A DNA stretch of 64,000 nt from Streptomyces sp. NBC_01262 (GCF_036226365.1 NZ_CP108462.1:8414001-8478000), one strand, 5' to 3'. Counted from the first letter of the stretch, positions 39,029 through 47,768 are shown. A program made the numbers and translations. The notes: generated from the letters alone by a model not told the origin.

Positions 39029-40243
39029 TCAGCGCTGGGGCGGAGCCGCGATGCGGCCGAGGCCGCGCGGAGGCCCCTGGCACCCCTGCGCCGCGGCGAT
39101 GCCGAGCGCGACCAGAAGGGTCACCACGACGAACACGATGAGCCGCTGCCGCAGCAGCCGGTCGCCCCTCGGCGGCGCCGGGCGCCGTCCCGACGGGGTC
39201 CGCGGGGGCGGCACCGGCGTACGGCCCGTACCGGCGCCGGTGCCCGTCGCCCGCACCGTCGGCCGCGGCGTGTGCCGCGCGGTGGGACCGGCCCCCGCCT
39301 GGGAGGACGTGCCGTCCGGCGCCGTACGCCGCTCCGTGCGCTGCTCCACGTACGCCTGGGCCCGGGCCCCGGTCGGCCGCTCCGGGCCCCGCGCGGCGGG
39401 CGGCGTGCTCAGCCCGCGGGCCTCCCGGGCCGCGATCTCCGAGAGCCGCTCGGACAGTTGGACCGTGCTGGGCCGGTCCCCGGGATCCTTCGCCAGACAC
39501 GCGTAGACCAGCGGCGCCAGCGAATCCGGCACCCCGCTCAGATCCGGCTCCTCGTGCACGACGCGGTAGAGCATCACCTCGGAACTGCCCTGCCCGAACG
39601 GCGAGTCCGCGGTCGCCGCGTACGCCAGCGTCGCCCCGAAGGCGAAGACATCGGTGGCCGGGGTGACCGCCGCGCCCCGCACCTGCTCGGGCGCGAGGAA
39701 GCCGGGCGAGCCGACGGCGGTGCCGACATGGGTGAGCGTGCTCGCGCCCGTCGACCAGGCGATGCCGAAGTCGATGATCCGGGGGCCCTTGGGCGACAGC
39801 AGGATGTTCGACGGCTTCAGGTCCCGGTGCACGACGCCCGCCTCATGGACCGCCACCAGACCCTCCGCCAGGGCCGCGCCGATCGAGGCGACTTCGGCCG
39901 CGCTCAGCGTGCCCTGCTGTCCGACCTTGTCGTGCAGCGAGGGCCCGGGCACGTACTGCGTGGCGAACCACGGCCGGTCCGCGTCCAGATCCGCCGCCAC
40001 CAGCCGGGCCGTACAGCCGCCCCGGATCCGCCGCGCCGCCGACACCTCGCGGGCGAACCGGGACCGGAACTCCTGGTCCTCGGCCAGCTCGGGGCGGATC
40101 ACCTTCAGGGCCACCCGCTGCCCGCGCTTGTCCGCGCCGAGGTAGACCACGCCCATGCCGCCGGCGCCCAGCCGCCTGTGCAGCCGGAACGAGCCGACGA
40201 CACGCGGATCCTCGCGCCGGAGCCGCATCATCGTCATGTCCAT
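39029..40243 (-). CDS. Membrane-anchored serine/threonine protein kinase
   Basis: 404 residues. The kinase domain (about residues 15-270) carries GAGGMGVVYLG, the ATP-binding Lys in VALKVIRPE, HRDLKPSNILL, IIDFGIAW and FLAPEQV. A Pro/Arg/Thr-rich linker of about 80 residues leads to one membrane helix (IVFVVVTLLVALGIAA) and a short outside tail. No PASTA repeats are present. It is a PknB-like Hanks kinase with a minimal sensor part. The ATG at 40243 is preferred over the longer frame. Confidence 0.9.
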   Translation of the reverse strand: MDMTMMRLRREDPRVVGSFRLHRRLGAGGMGVVYLGADKRGQRVALKVIRPELAEDQEFRSRFAREVSAARRIRGGCTARLVAADLDADRPWFATQYVPGPSLHDKVGQQGTLSAAEVASIGAALAEGLVAVHEAGVVHRDLKPSNILLSPKGPRIIDFGIAWSTGASTLTHVGTAVGSPGFLAPEQVRGAAVTPATDVFAFGATLAYAATADSPFGQGSSEVMLYRVVHEEPDLSGVPDSLAPLVYACLAKDPGDRPSTVQLSERLSEIAAREARGLSTPPAARGPERPTGARAQAYVEQRTERRTAPDGTSSQAGAGPTARHTPRPTVRATGTGAGTGRTPVPPPRTPSGRRPAPPRGDRLLRQRLIVFVVVTLLVALGIAAAQGCQGPPRGLGRIAAPPQR

Positions 40244-40443
40244 CCCCGCTGCCTGGCTGCCCAGTTCTGACGCCCACAGCTTACGGATAGACCGCCCGGT
40301 GTGCTGATAGGCCGCGCATGCGCCGGACGGGGGATTGTCAGTGCCGGGTGAGATCCTGGTCGTACGGGAAAAGGTCCGCCGGCCGCGGCCGTAGGACCGG
40401 ATTCTCACCATCAACGGGCTGTCGTGCTAGGGGGATTGACGCC

Positions 40444-40686
40444 GTGAAAGGTGATCGTGTGGAGATAGTCGTGGACGCCGGGGACACCACCCGGACCTAT
40501 GAGGTGATCGCCACCAGGGCAGGCCGCCGGGTCGAGACGGCGGTCCGCCGCGGGGTCGTCGAAGTGAGCGAGGTCACTCGCAGCGGCTCCGTCGTGCGCA
40601 CCGCCCGCTTCATGGCCACCCGCGTACTGGCCCTCGTCGAGCAGCCCGTCCCCAGGGACCAGCCGGACGAAAGCCCCCCGGCGTGA
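40444..40686 (+). CDS. Small conserved-looking protein, probably a beta-rich domain
   Basis: 80 residues (MKGDRVEIVVDAGDTTRTYE...). The pattern of alternating hydrophobic and charged residues suggests a small all-beta domain, and a Pro/Glu-rich tail follows. The GTG start follows TAGGGGGATT. It is divergent from the kinase. I do not recognise a named family, but the codon pattern looks genuine and similar small proteins are common in Streptomyces. Confidence 0.65.
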   Translation: MKGDRVEIVVDAGDTTRTYEVIATRAGRRVETAVRRGVVEVSEVTRSGSVVRTARFMATRVLALVEQPVPRDQPDESPPA

Positions 40687-40932
40687 CCCGGCCCGCCGGG
40701 CCGTGATCGGGGTGGCTACTACGACCGTCAGGGGTGGCCAGGGGATCGCCTCCACCCAGGGGAGTACGTGTGACCTCCCTGAGTCATCCTCATGGAGGCC
40801 CGGGAATCGGTACGACGGCATGACGACCGGGGCGGCGCGCGTCCCTAGTGTTGAGGTCAAGCGGCGGGCGGAGTGCTCGTCCCCCGAGGTCAACGCCCGC
40901 CGCCCCCGACCACCAGTGAGCAGGAGAGGGCC
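40687..40932. other. Intergenic region with no clear gene
   Basis: 246 bases between two small genes. A short GGCCC/GGGCC hairpin follows the upstream gene (about 40690-40702). The rest contains CCTCC/GGAGG-type inverted segments (around 40740-40800), but no promoter or open frame I would support. Confidence 0.4.
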
Positions 40933-41136
40933 ATGGCGAACACGGTGATCCGTACGGTGCGTCCGACCCGCGGCAGCAGGATCGCCGCGATCGGGATACG
41001 CCCGTCGGGCACCCGGCATCCGCTGGTGGCGGTGGCCATGGTGCTGCCGCTCGCGGTGCTGCTCGTCGTGGTCTTCGGCGGCTGGCAGGCGGTGGTCACC
41101 CAGGCGTCGTCCGTGGCCGGTCTTATGGGGCGCTGA
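40933..41136 (+). CDS. Small single-pass membrane protein
   Basis: 67 residues. A basic head (MANTVIRTVRPTRGSRIAA) is followed by a single membrane segment (LVAVAMVLPLAVLLVVVFGG) and a short tail. The ATG follows GGAGAGGG. I recognise no family. Its downstream side is closed by a strong hairpin at 41225. Confidence 0.65.
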   Translation: MANTVIRTVRPTRGSRIAAIGIRPSGTRHPLVAVAMVLPLAVLLVVVFGGWQAVVTQASSVAGLMGR

Positions 41137-41224
41137 CAGATCGCCCCAGACCCGGAAGAGCGGTCCGGGTCGGGGACACCGGTGACGAAACCCCGTGGGG
41201 ACGGGGGTCCGGCGGACGGCATGT

Positions 41225-41262
41225 GATGCCCAGGTACCCAGCGAAACGGGTACCTGGGCATC
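41225..41262. terminator. Strong 15-bp hairpin
   Basis: GATGCCCAGGTACCC pairs perfectly with its complement around an eight-base loop AGCGAAAC. It ends the small-protein gene and insulates the next gene. Confidence 0.7.
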
Positions 41263-41326
41263 GCCGGTTCGCGGGTCCGCTGCGGGTTCGCGGCGTGTTT
41301 GACTTGCGGGGGAGGGACGAAGACGT

Positions 41327-42247
41327 ATGCGGGAGCGAACAGTGGGCGTGGACCGGGCCCTGCGCGGGCTGGTGACCGGCATGACGCAGGACATCGAGGT
41401 CCTGGCCGAGCGCAGCGACAGCACCGTCGTCCGCTTCGGCGACACCGTGTTCAAGGCGCACGCCCCCGGCACCGACCACGAGGCCCTGGCCCAGCGCGTC
41501 GGCGTGGCCGCTCACCCGTCGCTGGCCGGGATCCTGCTCGCCCCGCTGCCCCTGTCGCTGAACGCGGTCGCGGACGGCAGGCCCGTGACGGCCTGGCCGT
41601 ACGGAGAGCCGGTCGACCGGGACACCGACCCCGACGCCGCGCCGTGGGAGGAGGCCGCCGTGCTCCTCGCCCGGCTGCACGCGATACCGCCCGCCGTTCC
41701 GGCCGGGGGCCGGGCCCTGCCGCCGATGCGCGGCCCGGCGAAGGCGGCCGCGGCCCTGGCGAGGATGCGCGCGGCAGGCCGCCCCGACCCCGCCGTGCTG
41801 CGCGCCTGGGCCGCCCTGCCGGTCTGGGCCCGCCACGAGGCCCCGCCGCCGGACACGCCCCGCACCCGCACCCTCTGCCATGGCGACCTGCACCTCGGCC
41901 AACTCGTCCGGCACCCTGCGCCGTACGGCCCCTGGCGGCTGATCGATGTGGACGACCTCGGCGTGGGCGACCCCGCCTGGGATCTGGCCCGCCCGGCGAT
42001 GTGGTTCGCCGCCGGGGTGCTGGCGCCCGAGGTCTGGGCCCGTTTCCTGGGCGCCTACCGGGCCGCGGGCGGGTCCGCCGTGCCGGCGGACGATGACCCC
42101 TGGCCGTATCTCGATGTGCCGGCCCGCGCGTTGGCCGCGCAGACCGCGGCGATCGCGGTGGCCAAGTGCGCGGAGGAAGGCCGCGTACTCGACGAAACAG
42201 AACAAGCCGTCCTCGATACCTGCCGCCGCATCGCGGAAGTATCGTGA
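41327..42247 (+). CDS. Aminoglycoside-phosphotransferase-family protein
   Basis: 306 residues of the APH/choline-kinase fold. The catalytic loop is TLCHGDLHLGQL and the metal-binding motif is IDVDDLGVGDPAWDLARP. The N-lobe (TVVRFGDTVFKAHAP) is present, with Lys as the likely ATP-binding residue. Most chromosomal members phosphorylate small metabolites and do not confer drug resistance. It precedes a zinc-ribbon gene, with possible coupling through a GTGA. Confidence 0.85.
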   Translation: MRERTVGVDRALRGLVTGMTQDIEVLAERSDSTVVRFGDTVFKAHAPGTDHEALAQRVGVAAHPSLAGILLAPLPLSLNAVADGRPVTAWPYGEPVDRDTDPDAAPWEEAAVLLARLHAIPPAVPAGGRALPPMRGPAKAAAALARMRAAGRPDPAVLRAWAALPVWARHEAPPPDTPRTRTLCHGDLHLGQLVRHPAPYGPWRLIDVDDLGVGDPAWDLARPAMWFAAGVLAPEVWARFLGAYRAAGGSAVPADDDPWPYLDVPARALAAQTAAIAVAKCAEEGRVLDETEQAVLDTCRRIAEVS

Positions 42248-42285
42248 ACCGACCGACCCAGCATGAGCAAGGAGTTGAGCCGACG

Positions 42286-42597
42286 ATGCACTGTCCCAAG
42301 TGTCATGGCCCGATGCAGACGTTCAACCGCAACGGCGTCCAGATCGAGCAGTGCGGCAACTGCCGGGGAATCTTCCTGGACTACGGCGAGCTGGAGGCGC
42401 TGACCCGCATCGAGGGCCAGTACGCCGCCCAGCCCGCCCCGCCGCCGCAGGCCTACCCGGCCGCCCCGCCGCAGGCGTACCCCCAGCAGCACGCTCCCGC
42501 CTGGGGCGCCCCGCAGCACGGCGGGCACGGTGGCCACGGCGGCCACTACGGCCACCAGAAGCACCGCAGCCTGGGGCACATGCTCTTCTCGTCCTGA
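42286..42597 (+). CDS. Zinc-ribbon protein (TFIIB type) with Gly/His-rich tail
   Basis: 103 residues. The head MHCPKCHGPM and QCGNCRGIFLD provide four cysteines of a TFIIB-type zinc ribbon. A Pro/Ala/Gln-rich middle follows and a tail with GGHGGHGGHYGH could bind metal. The ATG follows AAGGAG; an in-frame GTG at 42244 that overlaps the previous stop would add 14 residues. The role is unknown; this domain is often found in small transcription- or metal-linked proteins. Confidence 0.82.
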   Translation: MHCPKCHGPMQTFNRNGVQIEQCGNCRGIFLDYGELEALTRIEGQYAAQPAPPPQAYPAAPPQAYPQQHAPAWGAPQHGGHGGHGGHYGHQKHRSLGHMLFSS

Positions 42598-42670
42598 TCC
42601 GTGCCGTCGGCACGGATGAGACGCTGTCGAAAGTCCTTCAACGACCTTCTCCGAGAGAAGGGCCGAGGCC

Positions 42671-43070
42671 ATGACGACACGCAGTCTCATCCGTGCCGCG
42701 GTGGTGGTGCCGGCAGGCGCTCACAACGGGCCCCACAACAGGCCCGGCGGATCCGGCTAGATCGCCAGGGTGGCCGCCGCGACCGCGAAGTACCACAACG
42801 TCGCCAACGCCATCCGTAAGGGCTATGTCCCCACCAACACCTGCGCGGAACTGCCGGGCACCGGCGGCATGGGCTACCACTACGCCAACCCCCGCCTGTC
42901 GTCCGACAACCGGCTCGACCCGCTGCACCCCGAGGTCCTGGTCTACGCACCCGGCCCGCACGGCAGCCGCCAACTGGCCGCGCTGGAGTACTTCAAGGCC
43001 GACGACGACCAGAAACTGTCCACCGACAAGGACCGCCATGTGGAACCCGCGCGTCCACTGCCCGAAGTGA
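42671..43070 (+). pseudogene. Decayed secreted-protein gene
   Basis: The remains of a gene whose middle reads RVAAATAKYHNVANAIRKG, GGMGYHYANPRL, EVLVYAPGPHGSRQLA and LEYFKADDDQ. An in-frame TAG interrupts it near 42758 after a signal-like start (MTTRSLIRAAVVV). Near 43035 the frame switches to MWNPRVHCPK and a stop, which looks like the true C-terminus, so a central part has been lost with a frameshift. The family is a small exported protein of unknown function found in many actinomycetes. Confidence 0.65.
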
Positions 43071-43088
43071 GCGAAGCGGAAAAAGCAG

Positions 43089-43125
43089 GATCCCCAGGCC
43101 TGCCGTGAAGGCTGACCTGGGGATC
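43089..43125 (-). terminator. Terminator of the tRNA cluster
   Basis: GATCCCCAGG and CCTGGGGATC form a 10-bp stem just beyond the last tRNA-Val on the reverse strand. Confidence 0.6.
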
Positions 43126-43130
43126 GGCTG

Positions 43131-43202
43131 TGGACGATACTGGGATTGAACCAGTGACCTCTTCCGTGTCAGGGAAGCGCTCTCCCGCTGAGCTAATCGT
43201 CC
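43131..43202 (-). tRNA. tRNA-Val (anticodon GAC), copy 1
   Basis: A 72-nt cloverleaf on the reverse strand. The acceptor stem is GGACGAT/ATCGTCC with discriminator A, and the anticodon loop CTGACAC sits between CTTCC and GGAAG, giving anticodon GAC. No CCA is encoded. It is the last of five tRNAs in the array. Confidence 0.95.
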
Positions 43203-43241
43203 TCGGTGCTGCGTGGTGCATCGTGCGTGGTACGTGCGGCG

Positions 43242-43313
43242 TGCGCGATACTGGGATTGAACCAGTGACCTCTTCCGTGTCAGGGAAGCGCTCTCCCGCT
43301 GAGCTAATCGCGC
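43242..43313 (-). tRNA. tRNA-Val (anticodon GAC), copy 2
   Basis: 72 nt, the same body as copy 1 but with acceptor stem GCGCGAT/ATCGCGC. The difference in the stem with compensating changes on both sides shows it is folded and functional. Confidence 0.95.
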
Positions 43314-43344
43314 GGGGATAAAGCAAGGGCCCTTGCGGGCCCAG

Positions 43345-43416
43345 TGGACGATACTGGGATTGAACCAGTGACCTCTTCCGTGTCAGGGAAGCGCTCTCCC
43401 GCTGAGCTAATCGTCC
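43345..43416 (-). tRNA. tRNA-Val (anticodon GAC), copy 3
   Basis: 72 nt, apparently identical to copy 1, with acceptor stem GGACGAT/ATCGTCC and anticodon GAC. Confidence 0.95.
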
Positions 43417-43420
43417 GTAG

Positions 43421-43491
43421 AGGTGGAGACGGGATTTGAACCCGTGTAGACGGCTTTGCAGGCCGTTGCCTCGCCTCTCGGCCACTCCACC
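43421..43491 (-). tRNA. tRNA-Cys (anticodon GCA)
   Basis: 71 nt with acceptor stem GGTGGAG/CTCCACC and discriminator U, as usual for Cys. The anticodon loop CTGCAAA between ACGGC and GCCGT gives GCA. Confidence 0.95.
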
Positions 43492-43524
43492 AACGCAGGG
43501 GCTCGGGAAAAATCCCCCACTCCG

Positions 43525-43597
43525 AGCGGACGACCAGGTTCGAACTGGCGACCTCAACCTTGGCAAGGTTGCGCTCTACCAACTGAGCTACGTCCGC
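43525..43597 (-). tRNA. tRNA-Gly (anticodon GCC)
   Basis: 73 nt with acceptor stem GCGGACG/CGTCCGC and discriminator U. The anticodon loop TTGCCAA between ACC- and GGT-type stems gives GCC. It is first in the reverse-strand array. Confidence 0.95.
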
Positions 43598-43773
43598 AGG
43601 TGCCGTTTGCCCGGGGCGCTTCCGCGTCCCGGCGACGTGTTGAACTCTAGCGGATTCCCGCGCCGCCTCCAAAACGCGTTTCCGCAGCGTGCCGGGCAGG
43701 TGACCAGGGCATCTGCTCGTCCGCCCCGGCTCTACACTCGCAGCAGACCCTCCCGACCGATTCAGGAACCCCC

Positions 43774-44853
43774 GTGCCCGACCTCGCTCCCATGGCCAGG
43801 TTCGGCGGCTTTGTCGCCTCCGACCTGCGCGATGTCACCACCGACCCCGCCGCTCTGGACTCCGCCGGCTTCTGGGCGGTGGCCGCCGGTTTCGAGGGGC
43901 GGACGGTGTGCGCGCGCTTCGGGGATGTACGTCCGGAACCGGCCGCGAAGCAGCCCGCGCGGGCCCGCTGGCGCGGGCCGGCCCCGGCCGACTGGACCTC
44001 CTCGCTCGACCGGGAGGCGTACATCGCGGGCGTACGCCGCATACGCGAGTACATCGCGGCCGGCGAGGTCTACCAGGCCAACCTGTGCCGGGTGCTGTCG
44101 GCCCCGATCGCGCCCGGCGCGGATGTGGACGCCCTCACCGCGCTGCTGGCGCACGGCAACCCCGCCCCGTACGCGGGAACGATCCGGCTGCCCGGGCACG
44201 GGGTCGAGATCGCCACGGCCTCTCCCGAGCTGTTCCTGCGCCGTCGGGGCTCCGGCATCGAGTCCGGGCCCATCAAGGGCACCGGGCGGACGGAGGCGGA
44301 CCTGCTGCCCAAGGACCATGCCGAGAACGTGATGATCGTCGACCTGGTCCGCAACGACCTCGGCCGGGTGTGCGTCACCGGCAGTGTCACCGTCCCCGAC
44401 CTGTGCGTGGTGGAGAAGCACCCGGGGCTGGTCCACCTGGTGTCCACCGTGCGAGGCGAGCTGCGCGAGGGCGCCGGCTGGGCGGAGCTGTTCGCCGCGG
44501 CCTTCCCGCCCGGCTCGGTGACCGGCGCCCCCAAGTCCAGCGCCCTGCGCATCATCGAGGAGCTGGAGACCGCCCCGCGCGGCCCCTACTGCGGCGGCAT
44601 CGGCTGGGTCGACGCCGACCGGGGGACCGGCGAGCTGGCGGTGGGCATCCGTACCTTCTGGATCGACCGTACGCAGCCCGGCGAACCGTTTCTGCGGTTC
44701 GGAACCGGAGCAGGCATCACCTGGGGCTCGGACCCGGAGCGGGAGTGGGACGAGACCGAGCTGAAGGCGGCCCGGCTGCTGGCGGTAGCGTCGGGGGAGT
44801 ACCGGGGGCAGTACCGGGCGCCGTACGAGACGACTTACGAGGAGACGCAGTGA
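43774..44853 (+). CDS. Chorismate-binding enzyme, aminodeoxychorismate synthase component I-like
   Basis: 359 residues, the chorismate-utilising fold (PabB/TrpE group). Motifs are SPELFLRRRG, SGPIKGTGRT with the Lys seen in PabB-type enzymes, DLVRNDLGRVC, LVHLVSTVRGEL, FPPGSVTGAPK and GPYCGGIGW. It lacks part of the N-terminal domain of longer PabB proteins. It overlaps a class-IV aminotransferase gene by four bases, the standard pabB-pabC layout for folate 4-aminobenzoate. No glutaminase partner (PabA) is adjacent. Confidence 0.87.
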   Translation: MPDLAPMARFGGFVASDLRDVTTDPAALDSAGFWAVAAGFEGRTVCARFGDVRPEPAAKQPARARWRGPAPADWTSSLDREAYIAGVRRIREYIAAGEVYQANLCRVLSAPIAPGADVDALTALLAHGNPAPYAGTIRLPGHGVEIATASPELFLRRRGSGIESGPIKGTGRTEADLLPKDHAENVMIVDLVRNDLGRVCVTGSVTVPDLCVVEKHPGLVHLVSTVRGELREGAGWAELFAAAFPPGSVTGAPKSSALRIIEELETAPRGPYCGGIGWVDADRGTGELAVGIRTFWIDRTQPGEPFLRFGTGAGITWGSDPEREWDETELKAARLLAVASGEYRGQYRAPYETTYEETQ

Positions 44854-45677
44854 GCAGCAGCATCTGGGTCGGCGGGGGGCTCCGGGAGGCGGACGCGGCC
44901 ACCGTGTCCGTCATGGACCACGGGCTGACCGTCGGCGACGGCGTCTTCGAGACGCTCAAGGCCGTGCACGGCACCGCCTTCGCCGTCGACCGCCACCTGC
45001 GGCGCCTCGCCCGCTCCGCGCGCGGCCTCGGGCTGCCCGAGCCCGACCTCGAAGAGGTCCGCCACGCCTGCGCCGCGGTCCTGGCGGCCAACCCCATGCC
45101 GCTCGGCCGGCTCCGCGTCACCTACACCGGCGGCACCTCCCCGCTCGGCTCCGAGCGCGGCGACACCGGCCCGACACTGGTGGTGGCCCTCGGCACCGCC
45201 GCCGCGCGGCCCGACACCACCGCCGTCGTCACCGTGCCCTGGACCCGCAACGAGAAGGGCGCCCTGGCCGGTCTCAAGACCACCTCGTACGGCGAGAACG
45301 TCGTCGCCCTCGCCCAGGCGCACCGGCACGGCGCCTCCGAGGCCGTCTTCGCCAACACCCGGGGGCGGCTCTGCGAGGGCACCGGCTCCAACGTCTTCGT
45401 CGTCATCGGCGGCAAGCTCCTCACTCCGCCGCTCGCCTCCGGCTGCCTGGCCGGCATCACCCGCGAGCTGGTCGCCGAGTGGAGCGGCGCCGAGGAGGCC
45501 GACCTCCCGCTGGACGCGCTGGCGCAGGCCGAGGAGATCTTCCTGACCTCCTCCCTGCGCGACGTCCAGGGCGTGCACACCCTCGACGGCCGCCCCGTCG
45601 CCGCCGCCCCGGGCCCGGTCACCGCCAAGGCGATGCGCATCTTCGCCGAGCGCGCCGCCGCCGACGTGAACCCATGA
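44850..45677 (+). CDS. Class-IV aminotransferase, aminodeoxychorismate lyase-like
   Basis: 275 residues of the PLP fold-type-IV group. The PLP Lys should be in LAGLKTTSYGENV, with GRLCEGTGSNVFVV and the Glu in EEIFLTSS further on. Placed directly after the chorismate-binding gene, it is most likely the lyase that makes 4-aminobenzoate, though D-amino-acid aminotransferases look similar. It overlaps the next gene by four bases as well, so a three-gene operon is likely. Confidence 0.85.
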   Translation: MSSSIWVGGGLREADAATVSVMDHGLTVGDGVFETLKAVHGTAFAVDRHLRRLARSARGLGLPEPDLEEVRHACAAVLAANPMPLGRLRVTYTGGTSPLGSERGDTGPTLVVALGTAAARPDTTAVVTVPWTRNEKGALAGLKTTSYGENVVALAQAHRHGASEAVFANTRGRLCEGTGSNVFVVIGGKLLTPPLASGCLAGITRELVAEWSGAEEADLPLDALAQAEEIFLTSSLRDVQGVHTLDGRPVAAAPGPVTAKAMRIFAERAAADVNP

Positions 45678-46504
45678 CCACGACGCTGCGCCCCGCCGAG
45701 CCGGAGCGGCGGGGCGCCGACGGAGTGCGCTCCCGCCGTTTCACCGTGTGCGTCAACAGCCGCCCGGTCGGTGGGATCACCCTCTGCACCGACGCCCGCT
45801 TCGGCCCCGAGGTCGGCCGGCTCGACGCCCTGGGCATCGAGCCCGCCGACCGGCGGCGCGGCCGGGGCACGGTGGCCGCCCTCGCCGCCGAGGAGGTCCT
45901 GCGCGGCTGGGGCTGCCGCCGGATCGACGTCGCAGTCCCCGCCGACGCCCCGGACGCCCCCGTCGCGCTCCGGCTCGCCGCCGCACTCGGCTACGTCGAG
46001 CGCAACCGGGCCATGGCCAAGCCGGTGCCGGCCTCACCTGCGGGCCTTCCGGAGGGCAGCGCCGTCCGCCCGATGAACGGGGCCGAATACGCCGCCTGGG
46101 ACGAGCGCGAGCGCCCCGACTACGTCCAGAGCTGGATCGACCTGGGCCTGACCCCGGCCCGGGCCGCCGTGCTCGCCGCCGCCGACTACCGCGCCGCCCT
46201 GCCCGACGGCCCCGCCACCCCCGACACTGCCCTGCGCGTCCTGTCCCACCACGGCACCGACGTCGGCCACCTCTGGCTCCGACTCGCGGCCCCCGCCTGG
46301 GTCTTCCTCATCACCATCGACCCCGCCCACCGGGGCCACGGCCACGGCCGCTCCCTCATGCTCGCCGCCGAACGCGAATGCGCCGCCGCCGGCGTCCCCA
46401 CCCTCGGCCTCAACGTCTACACCGCCAACACGCCCGCCGTGCGGCTCTACGACTCCCTGGGCTACCGGCCGACGGTGCACCACTTCAGCAAACCGCTGCT
46501 CTGA
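45674..46504 (+). CDS. Tandem GNAT acetyltransferase
   Basis: 276 residues with two GNAT domains. The first (about 1-110) has ADRRRGRGTVAALAAEEV; the second (about 125-276) has ITIDPAHRGHGHGRSLMLAA and TANTPAVRLYDSLGYRPT, the fuller motif A. The first domain is shorter and may be inactive. It overlaps the aminotransferase stop by four bases. The substrate is unknown. Confidence 0.85.
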   Translation: MTTTLRPAEPERRGADGVRSRRFTVCVNSRPVGGITLCTDARFGPEVGRLDALGIEPADRRRGRGTVAALAAEEVLRGWGCRRIDVAVPADAPDAPVALRLAAALGYVERNRAMAKPVPASPAGLPEGSAVRPMNGAEYAAWDERERPDYVQSWIDLGLTPARAAVLAAADYRAALPDGPATPDTALRVLSHHGTDVGHLWLRLAAPAWVFLITIDPAHRGHGHGRSLMLAAERECAAAGVPTLGLNVYTANTPAVRLYDSLGYRPTVHHFSKPLL

Positions 46505-46521
46505 GGCCGAGGCCTTCCCCG

Positions 46522-47025
46522 TCAGCCGCGGGCCAGCAGGCGGTCGGCGATGGCCTCGATGCGCAGGCGCAGGCCGTCCTGGCTCTTGCTGCCGTCGAGC
46601 CGCTCGCCGCCGATGACGTACGTGGGCGTGCCGGCGACGCCGATGGCCTTGCCCTCGGCCTGGTCGGCGTCGACGACGAGCAGGTGGCGGCCGTCGACGA
46701 GCGCGGTGTCGACCTCGTCGGCGTCGAGGCCGACCTCGGCGGCGATCTCGACGAGCAGCTTCTCGCCGCGGGCGCCGAGCTCACCGACGCGGGCGAGGAC
46801 GGCCTCGGTGTAGGCCCAGCCGTTGCCCTGGACGAAGGCCTCCTCGGCGGCCTGGGCGGCGGCGTAGGCGTGCTTGTGCTTCTCCAGGGGGAAGTGGCGG
46901 AGCTGGATGACCAGCGCGTCACGGTATTTGGCCCGCAGCGCGCGCAGGTCGTCCAGGGCTGCGGCGCAGTCGGGGCACTGCAGTTCGCACCAGTATTCGA
47001 GCACGGGGGCCGAAGCGTCGTTCAT
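46522..47025 (-). CDS. DsbA-family thioredoxin-fold protein
   Basis: 167 residues with the redox motif CPDC at residues 17-20 and the cis-proline motif GVAGTPTYV. A helical insert lies between, as in DsbA. There is no signal peptide, so it acts in the cytoplasm. The charged CPDC suggests a reductase or isomerase role. It converges with the double GNAT gene. Confidence 0.88.
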   Translation of the reverse strand: MNDASAPVLEYWCELQCPDCAAALDDLRALRAKYRDALVIQLRHFPLEKHKHAYAAAQAAEEAFVQGNGWAYTEAVLARVGELGARGEKLLVEIAAEVGLDADEVDTALVDGRHLLVVDADQAEGKAIGVAGTPTYVIGGERLDGSKSQDGLRLRIEAIADRLLARG

Positions 47026-47126
47026 GACGGACAGTCTCCCACTCGGGGAGGAGGCGCCCCGGAGATGACCCTGATCCCGCTACGGGGCCGTGGCCGGGAC
47101 GGCGGGGCCGGGTGCACGATGGAGGC

Positions 47127-47567
47127 ATGCTCACTTCGACCGTGTGTGTCGCGCTGTCGGCGGCGGGGCTGGCCATCGCCCTGCTCACCGCTTACCGCAA
47201 GCGCTATCTGGCCGCGGTGCGGACCGCCGCGTTCGCGCTGCTGCCGGTCGGCCTGTACATGACCGGGCTGGTCACGCTGGGCAGCAAGGTGGGGAAGGCG
47301 ATCGGCAGCTGGGCGTCCGACCTGGTGTTCAAGCCGTCCGTGTGGGCGGGCTTCGCGGTGCTGGCGGTGTCGGCGGTGCTCTACGCGGGGAGCCGGTTCG
47401 CGGCCGGCCGCCGTAAGGAGAAGGGCAAGGGCGGGGGACAGGGCCGGGCGGCGGTGGCTCCGGCATCGACCGCCCCCGCGCTGCCGAAGTCGAAGAGGGC
47501 GCAGGCCACGTCCGATCTGTCCGACTTCAGCGATGTCGAAGAAATCCTCAAACGGCGCGGAATCTGA
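47127..47567 (+). CDS. Small membrane protein with basic cytosolic tail
   Basis: 146 residues. Three hydrophobic segments (TVCVALSAAGLAIALLT, VRTAAFALLPVGLYMTGL, VWAGFAVLAVSAVLYAG) are followed by a Lys/Arg/Gly-rich linker and a C-terminal segment SDLSDFSDVEEILKRRGI that may bind a partner. The ATG follows GGAGG. It is divergent from the DsbA-like gene. No family name is certain. Confidence 0.75.
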   Translation: MLTSTVCVALSAAGLAIALLTAYRKRYLAAVRTAAFALLPVGLYMTGLVTLGSKVGKAIGSWASDLVFKPSVWAGFAVLAVSAVLYAGSRFAAGRRKEKGKGGGQGRAAVAPASTAPALPKSKRAQATSDLSDFSDVEEILKRRGI

Positions 47568-47768
47568 ACGGTTCTGAGACTCACCAGTCCACATACTGAG
47601 ATCATCCCTGAGGGTGCGCGTGTTGGTCGCGCGCCCGCACCGCGCTGCGCGATCATCGCCGTGGCGACCTCAACTGCCGCCCCCTGAGCGGTATTTGGCA
47701 TGCCCAGGGGCGTACTGCTGTGCGAGTCCGCCTCCCCCGCCGAGCGACTCACGATCATCCCTGGGGCC

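Noticed and set aside
43130-43321. Open frame with two copies of DTGIEPVTSSVSGKRSPAEL
   Set aside because: It is the antisense of two tRNA-Val genes; a well-known false ORF.
43131-43416. CRISPR-like regular repeats
   Set aside because: Three near-identical 72-nt units 100-115 bases apart are folded tRNA-Val genes, not repeats with spacers.
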